From positions 1-64,000 of the forward strand of contig NZ_CP034951.1 of the NCBI RefSeq assembly GCF_004022485.1: a DNA stretch of 64,000 nucleotides, read 5' to 3'. Below, in pieces: positions 29,862-41,668 of the stretch. The translations under genes and the position numbers were made by a program. This DNA comes from Aequorivita sp. H23M31 (GTDB taxonomy: Bacteria; Bacteroidota; Bacteroidia; Flavobacteriales; Flavobacteriaceae). The number at the start of each line of letters is the position of its first letter. Position 1 is the first letter of the stretch. The notes beneath the pieces were generated by a model. The model searched no databases, had not been told where the DNA came from, and saw nothing but the letters and a program-made list of their open reading frames with translations.

Positions 29862-31550
29862 ATGAAACCATTATGCTCTCTGCTATTATTATTCTTGGGA
29901 ATTCTAAATGGATTTTCTCAAGGATTTGAAGTTAATAGGGCGAAGGTCGATATCTATATTAGTGAGGATGGGTATTTTGATGTAATTGAGAATTATGATC
30001 TCACCTTCACCGAGCACAAACACGGTATTTATAGAGATATACAGACTAATTACGATCTGCTTACTGAAGAAGGAAAACGAGAAAAGCGCAGAATAAAAAT
30101 TCGAAAAATTGAAGTTCCCGGGCATAAGTTCGAGTCTGATTTTGATTTCGTCCAAAAGCTCAATGACAATCTCCAGATTAAAATTGGCGATAAAAACGTC
30201 ACGCTTATCGGCCCACAGCATTATGAAATAAAATACCGGGTTTATAATGCTTTTTTGTTCGAGAAAAACAATATCCGATTTTATTGGAATGTAAAGCCAG
30301 CGGGATGGCTTGCGAAATTTAATCAATTGGTGTTTACTGTTCATCCTCCCAAAGATGTTAATTTAAGCAAGAATGATTTTTTTGTGTATTCCGGCCCTCT
30401 AGGTGAGACAAAGCAAAGCAATCAGTTTAAAGTCGATTATACGGATGGGGTCTTTACAGCTCGAAGTATGGATAATTTTATTTCGTATCCGGGTTACAGT
30501 GTAACTGTTTTATTAAATCTTCCCTCAGGATCCATAAACGAACTTAAGCCATTCTGGCCGTTTTGGACAGATTACGGCTGGACGCTGATTCTGGCAATTC
30601 TACTATTCGTTTTTTATCGGATATGGGAAAAATACGGCAAGGATGAAAAAGTTGTGGCAACTACTAGTTACTTTCCACCAAGTGGTATAGATCCTGCAAT
30701 GGCCGGTTTTTTGATCGATGATAGGGCAGACACTCCCGATTTAATTTCGCTTATCCCTTGCTGGGGTTCGCGCGGAATTATAAAAATGGAACAGATTCCC
30801 AAAAAAGGGTTATTCGGAAAAGAGGATACCAAACTTACAATGCTTAAAACGCTACCGGCCGATTCCCCCGTATATGAAGAAGAAATTTTTACGGGTCTTT
30901 TTGGAAGCGACGATATTCCTGGTAGCGAAATTCTAATAAGTAGTTTAAAAGATTCATTCTACACTACAATGGCAAGTGCCAAGCAAAAATTGAAAAGCAA
31001 GGCTCAAATTTATTACGATCCCCAGGCGCGAAAAGTACAAACCCGCACTATTGTAGGTTTTCTGTTAGGAAATGCTTTACTGTTCGTTATATTTCTTTTT
31101 TCTTGGGGACTCTGGGCGGCTTTGGCATTGATTCCTGTTACCATTTTCTTAATGATCATGTCTAGTTACCTGGTGAAAAAGAATTCGCAAGGAAACCGTG
31201 TTCTTTCGGATTTGAAAGGCTTTAAACAATTTATTAAGGTTGCCGAAGAAAATAAATTGAAAATGCTTTTGCAGGACAGTCCCAATTATTTTGAAACAAC
31301 TATGGCCTATGCTGTTGCTTTTGGATTGTTCGACCAATGGGCCAGGAAATTTGAATCGCTGAATGTACAACCGCCGAGCTGGTACACCTCTTCCACGGGC
31401 GCATTCACCATGGGGAATTTCACGAATTCATTTTCGAGCGCCATGACAACAGCCCAGTCAACTATGGTCAGTTCGCCATCAAGTAGCTCTTCAGGGGGTG
31501 GAGGTTCTTCGGGCGGTGGATTTGGCGGCGGCGGCGGGGGAAGCTGGTAA
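29862..31550 (+). CDS. DUF2207 membrane protein with glycine-rich tail
   Basis: 562 residues. Signal peptide (1-19, ending GFSQ), extracytoplasmic DUF2207 domain with EDGYFDVIENYDLTF and HGIYRDIQ, a membrane helix (about 238-254), a cytoplasmic domain, two more helices near 396-432, and a tail of Ser/Gly repeats ending GGGGGGSW. This layout is standard for the DUF2207 family found beside LemA. Function unknown; likely one operon with lemA. Confidence 0.9.
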   Translation: MKPLCSLLLLFLGILNGFSQGFEVNRAKVDIYISEDGYFDVIENYDLTFTEHKHGIYRDIQTNYDLLTEEGKREKRRIKIRKIEVPGHKFESDFDFVQKLNDNLQIKIGDKNVTLIGPQHYEIKYRVYNAFLFEKNNIRFYWNVKPAGWLAKFNQLVFTVHPPKDVNLSKNDFFVYSGPLGETKQSNQFKVDYTDGVFTARSMDNFISYPGYSVTVLLNLPSGSINELKPFWPFWTDYGWTLILAILLFVFYRIWEKYGKDEKVVATTSYFPPSGIDPAMAGFLIDDRADTPDLISLIPCWGSRGIIKMEQIPKKGLFGKEDTKLTMLKTLPADSPVYEEEIFTGLFGSDDIPGSEILISSLKDSFYTTMASAKQKLKSKAQIYYDPQARKVQTRTIVGFLLGNALLFVIFLFSWGLWAALALIPVTIFLMIMSSYLVKKNSQGNRVLSDLKGFKQFIKVAEENKLKMLLQDSPNYFETTMAYAVAFGLFDQWARKFESLNVQPPSWYTSSTGAFTMGNFTNSFSSAMTTAQSTMVSSPSSSSSGGGGSSGGGFGGGGGGSW

Positions 31551-31783
31551 ATTTAGATTTCCTTACTTCTTCGTATTTTCAGTTTTAGGAATTTATAGTA
31601 GATGTGTACTAAAATCAGTGTCTTTAGATAAGGACTTAAGACTTTATGGGTAAAGATTTAAATATCAGTATTTATATTTTCATCCATATTCTTATAATTG
31701 AAATTGGTTTTTGAAAGGAATAAATCGAATAGATATTTCCAATTAGATAGATTTTTTCGTCACTATTGTATTTTTAGATTTCC
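31551..31783. other. Intergenic stretch upstream of pyrG without recognised gene
   Basis: About 300 bp separate the DUF2207 gene from pyrG. The stretch is AT-rich; only the pyrG promoter at its right end was recognised. Confidence 0.6.
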
Positions 31784-33468
<1,685 letters not shown>

Positions 33469-33634
33469 GACAATTTGGCGTATTGAAAAAGGGGCGGGAT
33501 TCTTGCAATTACGACCGACCCATCTATAAGTTTTAAATAAAGCTAGTAGAAACCAAAAAAATATAATAACCCGAACCTTCCGAAACAATTTCGGAAACAT
33601 TTAAAACAATCGCATCTACAATCGGCGACTGAAT

Positions 33635-35518
33635 ATGGAACAGAAAAAATTCGACTTTAACTCACTTCTAGGTTTTATCTTAATAGGGGGTATCCTAATT
33701 TGGATGTTATACATTAATCAACCCACGGAGGAAGAACTTCAGGAGAAAGCACGAACTGAGGCTGCGGCAAAGGAAAAGGCTGAAAACGAAAAAACAAAGG
33801 AGGATATTACTTTGTCAAACGCCATTGCAGACTCTGCTTCTGCCGTAAAGGACGGAGATTCTCTTGCACTTGACGAGCTAAAGAATAAGTTGGGTTCATT
33901 TGCCTATTCAGGAACTCTTCCTTCTGCCACAGATAATATTACGGTTTTTGAGAATGATGTTCTTTATCTGAAAGTGAGCAATAAAGGAGGATATATTACC
34001 GAAGCTCTTTTAAAGAATTTCACTAAATACGATTCCGTTCCTATTTATCTTATTAAGAATGGCAATGCATCTCTCAATCTTCAGTTTTCGGCCGAGAACC
34101 GAACGCTGAATACCGAAGAGCTATATTTTGAGCCTACCCTTAGCAAAAGTGGAGAGGACAATGTGCTTTCAATGAAGCTTAAAACCTCAGCAAATGGCTT
34201 TATCGAGTATAGGTACACTCTGCATCCGGGGGAATATATGATGGATTTTGCAATTAATAGCCAAGGTCTGGATGGTGTTTTGAGTACATCCCAACCGATG
34301 TATCTCGATTGGAGTTTAAAAGGCTATCGTCACGCAAAAAGTATTTCATACGAAAACCGATATACCCGACTGACCTATGAGTACGAAAATGGAAAACATT
34401 CCAAATTATCCCCTTCAGGAGATGATAAAGAAGTAGAAAAAGATGTTACATGGATGAACTTCCGTCAGCATTTCTTCAGTTCGATGCTGCTTACCGATAC
34501 TCCTTTTAAGGAAGTTGCTCTTAAATCTGAAAATCTAGTCCACGACGAGGAAATAGATACTGTTTTTACCAAACAGTATGATGCTAGAATGCTCCTAGAA
34601 CCCAAAAACGGTGGCCTATCCTACAATATGAATATGTATTATGGACCATCGGATTATCAGATTTTTAAGAAATATGGCCGCAACCTAGATGAAGCCATGC
34701 CGCTTGGTTGGGGTATTTTTGGAGTGATTAATAAATATGTGATCATCCCACTATTTGCATTTCTGACGGATTTCTTACCTGCGGGAATTGCGATTATCGT
34801 TTTGACTATTCTGATCAAACTTCTATTATCTCCAGTTCAATACAAACAGTATTTGGCTCAGGCAAAAATGAAGGTGCTAAAACCTGAAATGGACGCAATT
34901 AAGGAGAAGTACAAGGATAATAAGTTAAAGATACAGCAAGAGACAATGAAATTGCAGAATTCTGCAGGCGCCAGTCCACTAAAGGGCTGCCTCCCCGCAC
35001 TTCTCCAAATTCCTGTTTTCTATGCGCTCTTTACATTTTTCCCGTCCGCTTTCGATTTACGGCAGAAAAGATTTCTTTGGGCAGATGACCTTTCCAGTTA
35101 TGATACTATTGCTGAACTGCCCTTTCACATTCCGTTTTACGGTGATCACGTTAGTTTGTTCCCAATTCTTGCCTCAATCGCCATCTTTATTTATATGATG
35201 ATGACTACGGGCCAGTCTATGCAGCAACAACAACAGCCAGGAATGCCTAACATGAAATTCCTGATGTATTTATCGCCACTATTTATGTTGGTATTCTTTA
35301 ACAACTATGCCAGTGGACTTTCGTTGTATTATTTTATTTCCAATTTAATTACCATTGGAATTATGCTCGTGATCAAGAATTTTATCATCGATGAGGAGAA
35401 AATACACGCTAAAATTCAAGTGAAAAAAGCCCAGCCTAAAAAGCAAAATAAGTTTCAAAGAAAGATGGCTGAGATGATGGAACAAGCAGAAGAGCAAAAA
35501 AGAGCATCCAAAAGGTAA
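33635..35518 (+). CDS. yidC: Membrane protein insertase YidC
   Basis: 627 residues. An N-terminal membrane helix (10-27), a charged linker rich in Glu/Lys, a large periplasmic beta domain (about 90-360) and the conserved Oxa1-like helices from about 370 onward (GIAIIVLTILIKLLLSPVQYKQ, shortened; then ASPLKGCLPALLQIPVFYALF). The basic C-terminal tail is ribosome-contacting in relatives. Inserts membrane proteins alone or with SecYEG. A small hairpin (TTCCGAAA/TTTCGGAA, 33578-33596) lies in its leader. Confidence 0.97.
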   Translation: MEQKKFDFNSLLGFILIGGILIWMLYINQPTEEELQEKARTEAAAKEKAENEKTKEDITLSNAIADSASAVKDGDSLALDELKNKLGSFAYSGTLPSATDNITVFENDVLYLKVSNKGGYITEALLKNFTKYDSVPIYLIKNGNASLNLQFSAENRTLNTEELYFEPTLSKSGEDNVLSMKLKTSANGFIEYRYTLHPGEYMMDFAINSQGLDGVLSTSQPMYLDWSLKGYRHAKSISYENRYTRLTYEYENGKHSKLSPSGDDKEVEKDVTWMNFRQHFFSSMLLTDTPFKEVALKSENLVHDEEIDTVFTKQYDARMLLEPKNGGLSYNMNMYYGPSDYQIFKKYGRNLDEAMPLGWGIFGVINKYVIIPLFAFLTDFLPAGIAIIVLTILIKLLLSPVQYKQYLAQAKMKVLKPEMDAIKEKYKDNKLKIQQETMKLQNSAGASPLKGCLPALLQIPVFYALFTFFPSAFDLRQKRFLWADDLSSYDTIAELPFHIPFYGDHVSLFPILASIAIFIYMMMTTGQSMQQQQQPGMPNMKFLMYLSPLFMLVFFNNYASGLSLYYFISNLITIGIMLVIKNFIIDEEKIHAKIQVKKAQPKKQNKFQRKMAEMMEQAEEQKRASKR

Positions 35519-35613
35519 TTTTTAATTCTGCGATTAGTTTTGGTCTTACGCTAAATCAAAAAATAGATTTCGAATTTCTTCGTTAATAAAGCTGAACGTT
35601 GGAATATCAAAAA

Positions 35614-36306
35614 ATGAGATTAATTGTTTCTATTCTAATTTCGGGAATAATCTGTTTTCCTATTACTGCTTTTTCACAAAAGGAAATCAATCAGGTGGAT
35701 GAAGATGGGAGGCCGCACGGTATTTGGAAAAAACACTATGAGGGAACCCAACAATTGCGGTATGAGGGTAAATTTGAGCACGGCAAAGAAGTAGGCGAAT
35801 TTAAATTTTATTGTGAAGATTGTCGGGATAAACCTGCGGTGATAAAAATTTACGACCCTAAAACTGAACTTGCCGAAGTAACATTTCTTTCCAGAAATGG
35901 CAGCATCATCAGTAAGGGAGAAATGAAAGATAGAGATAGAGTAGGAGAATGGATAACCTATCATGAAAATTCCACGGTTCCTATGATCAGGGAAACCTTC
36001 CTAGACGGGAAACTCAAGGGCAAAAGAACGGTTTATTATCCCAATGGAAAGATTACCGAGGATTCTAATTTCGTCGATGGGGTAATAACGGGAGAAAATA
36101 TATTCTACTCACCAAACGGCAATGTCATCAAAAGATTGGAGTACCAAAATGGTCTACTTCAGGGACCTGTTAATTATTATGATGAGCACGGAAATCTGAT
36201 TATCGAAGGGAGTTACGAGCAGAATAATAAGCACGGACTTTGGAAATACTACAAAGATGGAAAAGTGGTTCTGGAAGAATCTTTCCCGAAGGAAAAGCAG
36301 GAATAG
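35614..36306 (+). CDS. Secreted YwqK-like protein with MORN-type repeats
   Basis: 230 residues from the ATG at 35614 (a TTG 15 bp earlier would place charged residues before the signal peptide). Signal peptide to about residue 22 (AFSQ). The rest consists of repeats of the pattern G-x-W-x-x-Y-x-x-G-x-L/V (for example GIWKKHYEG, GEWITYHEN, GLWKYYKDG) that resemble MORN motifs. Often labelled 'toxin-antitoxin system YwqK family antitoxin', but no toxin gene is adjacent and the exported location makes an antitoxin role doubtful. Function unknown. Confidence 0.75.
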   Translation: MRLIVSILISGIICFPITAFSQKEINQVDEDGRPHGIWKKHYEGTQQLRYEGKFEHGKEVGEFKFYCEDCRDKPAVIKIYDPKTELAEVTFLSRNGSIISKGEMKDRDRVGEWITYHENSTVPMIRETFLDGKLKGKRTVYYPNGKITEDSNFVDGVITGENIFYSPNGNVIKRLEYQNGLLQGPVNYYDEHGNLIIEGSYEQNNKHGLWKYYKDGKVVLEESFPKEKQE

Positions 36307-36375
36307 CCCTAACTATTTTCATTTTCTACGTCAAAAACTTTAATAGAAGTACGATCTTCAATTCCTTGAGGTTCA

Positions 36376-36406
36376 TTGCGATTTGGCTTAGCAACTTGTA
36401 TCTTTG
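36376..36406 (+). promoter_or_regulatory. Promoter of mnmA
   Basis: TTG (36376-36378), 20-bp spacer, TATCTTTG (36399-36406); full match to the -7 consensus, 50 bp before the mnmA start. Confidence 0.75.
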
Positions 36407-36456
36407 CATTTTAAAGACCTTACCAATTATAGGAAGGCGATTTCTCAAAAATTATA

Positions 36457-37665
36457 ATGAAAAAGCGAGTTGTTGTAGGACTTAGTGGAGGTGTGGATTC
36501 CAGTGTGGCGGCCTACCTTTTGAAAGAACAGGGGTATGAAGTCATTGGACTTTTCATGAAGAATTGGCATGATGATACGGTTACAATATCCAATGAATGT
36601 CCCTGGTTAGAAGATAGTAATGATGCAATGTTGGTTGCGGAAAAACTGGGTATTCCTTTTCAAACTATTGATTTAAGCGAAGAATATAAGGAACGTATTG
36701 TCGATTATATGTTTCGTGAATATCAGATGGGAAGGACGCCGAATCCAGATGTGCTCTGCAATAGAGAGATCAAGTTTGATGTTTTTATGAAGATAGCCCT
36801 GTCTTTGGGGGCGGATTTTGTTGCAACCGGTCATTATTGTAGGAAAGGAATTTCAAATTCAATTTCGGATGAGAACGGCGTATCCCATAAAATATATCAT
36901 TTATTGGCTGGCAAAGATCCCAAGAAGGATCAATCGTATTTTCTATGTCAGCTTTCCCAGGAACAACTTTCCAAAACTTTGTTTCCCATAGGTGAATTAT
37001 TGAAACCTGAAGTAAGAAAAATAGCACAAGAGCAAGGTTTGATTACCGCTGAGAAACGCGACTCCCAAGGTTTGTGTTTTATAGGGAAAGTGAGATTACC
37101 CGAATTTCTTCAGCAGAAGTTAGCTCCAAAAGACGGCGCAATCGTAGAAATCCCTGCTAATTTTAAAGATTACAGACAGAAAGTTCCAGATTTTGATTCA
37201 GAAGCTGAAAGATTGGAATTTCTTTCTTCCAAACATAATTATTCCAAAATGGATGGAAAAGAGGTCGGCATCCATCACGGTGCACATTACTTTACGAAAG
37301 GGCAACGGAAGGGTCTAGCAGTAGGAGGCACAAAAGAACCACTGTTCGTTATTGATACCGATGTTGAGGAAAATATTATTTATACCGGGCAGGGCAAAAG
37401 TCATCCTGGCTTATATAGACGCGGACTTTTTATTAAAGAAGAGGAAATACATTGGGTACGGGAGGATCTTGCCTTGAAAGATAATGAAAAGATGGATGTA
37501 ACTGCAAGAATTCGCTATAGGCAACCTCTTGAAAATGCAACTTTATATCGTACATTTTCTGGGCTTTATATTATATTTGACAATCCACAGTCCGCAATTA
37601 CAGAGGGTCAATTTGCCGCTTGGTATCTCGATGATGAATTAATTGGAAGTGGCGTAATCTCCTAA
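36457..37665 (+). CDS. mnmA: tRNA-specific 2-thiouridylase MnmA
   Basis: 402 residues. PP-loop [12 protein letters not shown] (8-19), catalytic cysteines C101 ([11 protein letters not shown]) and C207 (GLCFIG), and a C-terminal beta domain. It installs the 2-thio group on U34 of Lys, Glu and Gln tRNAs, using sulfur relayed from a cysteine desulfurase. The sequence is longer than the E. coli enzyme because of an insertion around residues 220-245. Ten bp before a subtilase gene, so probably the head of an operon. Confidence 0.96.
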   Translation: MKKRVVVGLSGGVDSSVAAYLLKEQGYEVIGLFMKNWHDDTVTISNECPWLEDSNDAMLVAEKLGIPFQTIDLSEEYKERIVDYMFREYQMGRTPNPDVLCNREIKFDVFMKIALSLGADFVATGHYCRKGISNSISDENGVSHKIYHLLAGKDPKKDQSYFLCQLSQEQLSKTLFPIGELLKPEVRKIAQEQGLITAEKRDSQGLCFIGKVRLPEFLQQKLAPKDGAIVEIPANFKDYRQKVPDFDSEAERLEFLSSKHNYSKMDGKEVGIHHGAHYFTKGQRKGLAVGGTKEPLFVIDTDVEENIIYTGQGKSHPGLYRRGLFIKEEEIHWVREDLALKDNEKMDVTARIRYRQPLENATLYRTFSGLYIIFDNPQSAITEGQFAAWYLDDELIGSGVIS

Positions 37666-37674
37666 AACACGTGT

Positions 37675-39306
37675 ATGAAAAAATTATTATTGTTTTCCTT
37701 TATTTTAAAGTCTTTCTTCATCTTTTCTCAGCAGGATGCTATGGTATTTTTTGCTGACAAGCAAAATGTAGATGCATCTTTGGCGAATCCGATCACGATT
37801 ATGACGCAAGCTGCCATAAATAGAAAAATGGCTCAAGGAATTGTTATCGATGAACGTGACGTGCCATTAAATGAAACCTATAAAGCGACTGTAAACAATG
37901 TTGCTGGGATTACTGTTTTGGCTAAATCGAAATGGATGAATGCGGTTTACGTAAGGGGTTCCGCAACTAACATCAATAATTTATTAAATCTTCCCTTTGT
38001 TACGGAAATAGAATATATGGATCCGGCTCTTAACCGTCCTTTCCAGACTCCCACTCGGGATAAATTTCAAATAGAAAATCCAGAAAGAATAGTTTATAAT
38101 TATGGAGCCTCAAGGAACCAGGTGGAAATGATCGGGGTGGATCAACTGCATGAAAATGATTATAATGGTACGGGAATTACCGTAGCGTTTCTAGATAATG
38201 GATACCCAAATGTTCTGACAAATGCAGCTTTTGCCCACGTTAGGGATGAAGGCAGATTACTGGGATATTATGATTTTGTTGACAGAATTGAAAATCCAAA
38301 TGGAACGGGTAACCATGGAGCTCATACCTTTAGTGATGCGGCGGCAATATTGGAAAGTTCCAATCCAAATCAAGCTTTCGTGGGTACGGCTCCAAAAGCC
38401 TCCTATTATCTCTTTGTAACGGAAGATGGCCGTAGTGAAAGTCCAGCTGAAGAGGCCTATTGGGTCGAGGCATTGGAGCGTGCAGATAGTTTGGGTGTTT
38501 ATGTTACAAACACCTCCTTGGGTTATCAGACTTTTGATAACACAAATTATGACCATACCTATGCTGATTTGGACGGTCAAACTACTATAGGAGCTAGGGG
38601 AGCCAATCACGGCTTTGACAAAGGAATGATAAATGTTGTTTCTGCCGGAAACCAAGGTCGCTTCTGGGATTTTGGCTATGTATCAACTCCTGCAGATGCA
38701 CCAGGCGCACTTACGGTGGGTGCGGTCGATGCTTCGGGTAATTATGTAGATTTCAGCTCCTATGGACCAACGATAGATGGACGAATAAAGCCGGATATAA
38801 TGGCACAGGGTTATAATGCCGCAATTGTAAGCCAATTCGGTTCGGTGGACTATGCTAACGGTACGTCATTTAGTTCACCCATAACCGCAGGTGCTGTCGC
38901 TTCCTTATGGCAAGCGGCTCCAAACCTAAAAAATGACGTGGTAATGCAGGTAATTCGAGAATCAGCTAGTCTTTATAACAATCCAACAGATAAAATGGGA
39001 TATGGAATCCCGAATTTTGGAATTGCCTTGGATGCCCTGTTGGAGTTAAGTGTTGAGGAGCAGATGAAGGATAATCTTTTTGCGCTCTACCCAAATCCTG
39101 TTAGTACGGAAATAAATATCTCCTTTCCAAAAGGCGCAGACGAGGCTGTATTTACTTTATATAATGTTTTGAGGAAAATGATTCTTCAGACTAAAATCAC
39201 TCCGATTAAAAACCGCTTGGATGTGTCTGATCTCCCATCAGGTATGTATATTGCATCCATAACCTCTTTCAACAAAACTACAAGCTTTAAAATTATCAAG
39301 AATTAG
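37675..39306 (+). CDS. Subtilisin-like serine peptidase (S8) with T9SS type A sorting domain
   Basis: 543 residues. Signal peptide to about residue 19 (IFSQQ), a propeptide-like region (20-120), then the S8 domain with D174 (FLDNG), H214 (NHGAH), oxyanion N326 (SAGNQG) and S398 (NGTSFSSP). The C-terminal 75 residues (starting LYPNPVSTEINI) form a type A T9SS sorting domain ending KIIKN. It should be exported across the outer membrane and anchored or released by the type IX system. All catalytic residues are present. Confidence 0.94.
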   Translation: MKKLLLFSFILKSFFIFSQQDAMVFFADKQNVDASLANPITIMTQAAINRKMAQGIVIDERDVPLNETYKATVNNVAGITVLAKSKWMNAVYVRGSATNINNLLNLPFVTEIEYMDPALNRPFQTPTRDKFQIENPERIVYNYGASRNQVEMIGVDQLHENDYNGTGITVAFLDNGYPNVLTNAAFAHVRDEGRLLGYYDFVDRIENPNGTGNHGAHTFSDAAAILESSNPNQAFVGTAPKASYYLFVTEDGRSESPAEEAYWVEALERADSLGVYVTNTSLGYQTFDNTNYDHTYADLDGQTTIGARGANHGFDKGMINVVSAGNQGRFWDFGYVSTPADAPGALTVGAVDASGNYVDFSSYGPTIDGRIKPDIMAQGYNAAIVSQFGSVDYANGTSFSSPITAGAVASLWQAAPNLKNDVVMQVIRESASLYNNPTDKMGYGIPNFGIALDALLELSVEEQMKDNLFALYPNPVSTEINISFPKGADEAVFTLYNVLRKMILQTKITPIKNRLDVSDLPSGMYIASITSFNKTTSFKIIKN

Positions 39307-40247
39307 TGGTAAATAGAATTACAGAGCTCTTTAAAATAAAATACCCTATCATTCAAGCTGGTATGATATGGAACAGCGGCTGGCGACTGGCAAGTGCTGT
39401 TTCAAACGAGGGCGGCTTGGGACTCTTAGGAGCTGGTTCCATGTATCCGGAAGTTCTACGCGAACATATTTTGAAATGTCAAAAGGCAACAGACAAACCC
39501 TTCGGAGTAAACGTTCCCATGCTTTATCCAGATATTGATAAGATTATCGATATTATTATTGAAGAAGGTGTGAAAATAGTTTTTACATCTGCTGGAAATC
39601 CAAAAACCTATACTTCAAAATTAAAGGAAAATGGGATTACTGTGGTTCATGTGGTGAGCAGCGTGAAATTTGCCCTAAAAGCTCAAGAAGCCGGTGTGGA
39701 TGCAGTAGTTGCAGAAGGCTTTGAGGCCGGCGGACATAATGGTCGCGAGGAAACTACTACGTTTACTTTAATTCCTATGGTAAAGGAACATTTAGAAATT
39801 CCCTTAATTGCGGCTGGTGGAATTGCTACAGGAAGGGGAATGTTAGCCGCAATGGTTTTGGGAGCAGATGGCGTGCAAGTAGGAAGTCGTTTTGTGGCGT
39901 CGGATGAAAGTTCAGCCCATCGGGCTTTTAAAGAGGAAGTTGTAGCGGCAAAGGAAGGGGACACCCATCTTACGTTAAAGGAACTGGCTCCTGTGCGAAT
40001 GCTAAAAAATAAGTTTTTTCATAGTGTCGTAGAACTTTACACTACCAATCCTACCAAAGAGGATTTGATAAACCATTTAGGCCGCGCTCGCGCCAAAAAA
40101 GGAATGTTTGAGGGAGATTTGGAAGAAGGTGAGTTGGAAATTGGTCAAATAGCCGGTCTTATCCACGATATCAAACCTGCTGCCCAAATATTAAAAGATA
40201 TAGTTGAAGAATTCGAAATTGCCAAACAGGAGGTTTCAAGATTATAG
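39306..40247 (+). CDS. FMN-dependent oxidoreductase (nitronate monooxygenase / FabK-like)
   Basis: 313 residues. GTG start at 39306 overlaps the last base of the previous stop (TAGTG), so translation is coupled. TIM-barrel with YPIIQAGM at the N-terminus, AEGFEAGGHNG and the FMN phosphate-binding GGIATGRGMLAAMVLGADGV. The family includes nitronate monooxygenases and enoyl-ACP reductase FabK; the sequence alone does not tell which. No fatty-acid gene is nearby. Confidence 0.85.
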   Translation: MVNRITELFKIKYPIIQAGMIWNSGWRLASAVSNEGGLGLLGAGSMYPEVLREHILKCQKATDKPFGVNVPMLYPDIDKIIDIIIEEGVKIVFTSAGNPKTYTSKLKENGITVVHVVSSVKFALKAQEAGVDAVVAEGFEAGGHNGREETTTFTLIPMVKEHLEIPLIAAGGIATGRGMLAAMVLGADGVQVGSRFVASDESSAHRAFKEEVVAAKEGDTHLTLKELAPVRMLKNKFFHSVVELYTTNPTKEDLINHLGRARAKKGMFEGDLEEGELEIGQIAGLIHDIKPAAQILKDIVEEFEIAKQEVSRL

Positions 40248-40347
40248 AAGCTCGGTTCGTCCATTTTTGTTTTCAAAAATTTTTTAAATTAAAAACCCTT
40301 CCATTTTTTAAGATAATGGGTCTTCATTCTAAATTATAATTTAATAA

Positions 40348-40820
40348 TTACTCTTTTATTATCAGTTTGATGAAATTTTCGTCGTCTCCACTAATGATTA
40401 CCACATAGGTAACGCTCTGTAATCTTGAAACATCGATGTCCGTTTCGGGAATAATTTCATTAAGAATTACCTCGCGTACCAATCTGCCCTAAGTTCTTAA
40501 ATAGAAACCTTTTCAAATTCAATGTTAATTGGATTACCTAAAAGAACCTATTTCTTCATCGGGTCCGGGAAAAGTATAATGTTAGCATATGTTCCGTTTT
40601 CCCCAACGTTTAATAGGTCCAGTTTCATTGGATCTCCACAGTTTTTCCTCCATCGGTAATAATCGAAAGTTCGCATCATTTTCAACCTCGGAGTTTCACC
40701 AGCGCAATAAGTGCTTAAACCTCCGTAGAACTGCACATCGGGCTGTAATGTTAAAGTGCTCCATCCATTCAACAACGCATCATAATTGGGAGTTGAAATT
40801 TTGATGTCTTGAATATACAT
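40348..40820 (-). pseudogene. Remnant of a BspA-like surface protein with T9SS sorting domain
   Basis: Two parts on the minus strand in different frames. The 5' part (40548-40820) reads NYDALLNGWSTLTLQPDV then GGLSTYCAGE, the typical C-terminal end of DUF285/BspA-type repeat proteins of flavobacteria, then frameshifts (a neighbouring frame gives IITDGG at about 40645-40665). The 3' part (40348-40488) reads GRLVREVILNE through FIKLIIKE and stop, a type A T9SS sorting domain; it is preceded by an in-frame TAG, and NPINIEFEKVSI is found in another frame upstream. Start and repeats are missing, so the gene is truncated and decaying. Confidence 0.8.
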
Positions 40821-40873
40821 CGCACGAACAATCCTAAAATTTAAGTGAAATTTAAAATAAGTTATAAATTATT

Positions 40874-40903
40874 ATAAAAAAAAGCCTCCCAATGTGGGAG
40901 GCT
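40874..40903 (-). terminator. Terminator of the cold-shock gene
   Basis: AGCCTCCC (40883-40890) and GGGAGGCT (40896-40903) form an 8-bp stem with a 5-nt loop; on the minus strand a T8 run follows. Confidence 0.92.
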
Positions 40904-40927
40904 CCGTCTTAAAAAGTGGTGCGTATA

Positions 40928-41119
40928 TTAAAGTACTTTTACATTAACCGCGTTCATTCCTTTTTTGCCTTCTCGAAGATCAAATTCTACTTCATCCCCT
41001 TCGCGAACTTCGTCGATAAGGCCTGAAACGTGTACAAAATGTTCTTTGTTGGTTCCTTCTTCAGTGATAAAACCAAATCCTTTGGTGTCGTTGAAGAATT
41101 TTACTGTTCCTTTGTTCAT
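40928..41119 (-). CDS. Cold-shock protein (CspA family)
   Basis: 63 residues: GTVKFFNDTKGFGFI contains RNP1 (KGFGFI) and EHFVHVSGL holds RNP2 (FVHV). Single-stranded nucleic acid-binding beta barrel; acts as RNA chaperone. Shorter by a few residues than E. coli CspA. It has its own promoter and a strong terminator. The region upstream is AT-rich, but the leader predicted from the promoter is short (about 25 nt), unlike the long thermosensing leaders of E. coli cspA. Confidence 0.95.
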   Translation of the reverse strand: MNKGTVKFFNDTKGFGFITEEGTNKEHFVHVSGLIDEVREGDEVEFDLREGKKGMNAVNVKVL

Positions 41120-41149
41120 TGTAATTAATTAAAAAATTTATATAAGATG

Positions 41150-41157
41150 CAAAGATA
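41150..41157 (-). promoter_or_regulatory. -7 box of the cold-shock gene
   Basis: TATCTTTG on the minus strand, a full match to TAnnTTTG, 31 bp upstream of the start codon. Confidence 0.7.
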
Positions 41158-41660
41158 ATAATCTAATTGAAAATTTTGTTGCTTTCATCAAAAATTTTAG
41201 CTATATATATCAAATTCCTTTTTACTTCAATATTTTCAGGGACTTTATTCAATTTTCTCTCGCTTCTTCAGCCCTATTTTAAGTTCTCAATATTCAAATC
41301 TGTATTTGAGGGTTATCTTAGGGAATATTTTACAAGACAAATCTAACCCTTGGGGGCAATACCTATTTTCTTTCAATAAAAAAAAACATACCATTTATTC
41401 CCGCGACTTTATTTCAATGGCCAAATTTTCCTTTAAGCGCTTGCTTAGAATTATTTTTCCCATTTCTTTATTTTTTTGAATAAGAGAAGAGTTTTCAAAT
41501 TTTCTTTCAAAAAATGGATATCTATATATATATCGTGACCAACTATTTCAGGGTGTAATTAATTCTTTTTGATTTTTAAAAAGGAATACATCTATTGGTA
41601 CTTTTAGCTCAACTTATCTACATTAAATCAAAAACAGTAGTGGATTCCTACAACATTTGT
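41158..41660. other. Gene-free intergenic region between csp and sucC
   Basis: About 500 bp of AT-rich sequence with stop codons in all frames. Divergent promoters lie at both ends (csp on the left, sucC on the right). No RNA gene, riboswitch or long repeat was recognised. Confidence 0.6.
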
Positions 41661-41668
41661 TATTTTTG
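41661..41668 (+). promoter_or_regulatory. -7 box of sucC
   Basis: TATTTTTG, a full match to TAnnTTTG, 51 bp before the sucC ATG. Confidence 0.7.

Noticed and set aside
35614..36306. Toxin-antitoxin module at the YwqK-like gene
   Set aside because: The product has a signal peptide and there is no toxin gene beside it.
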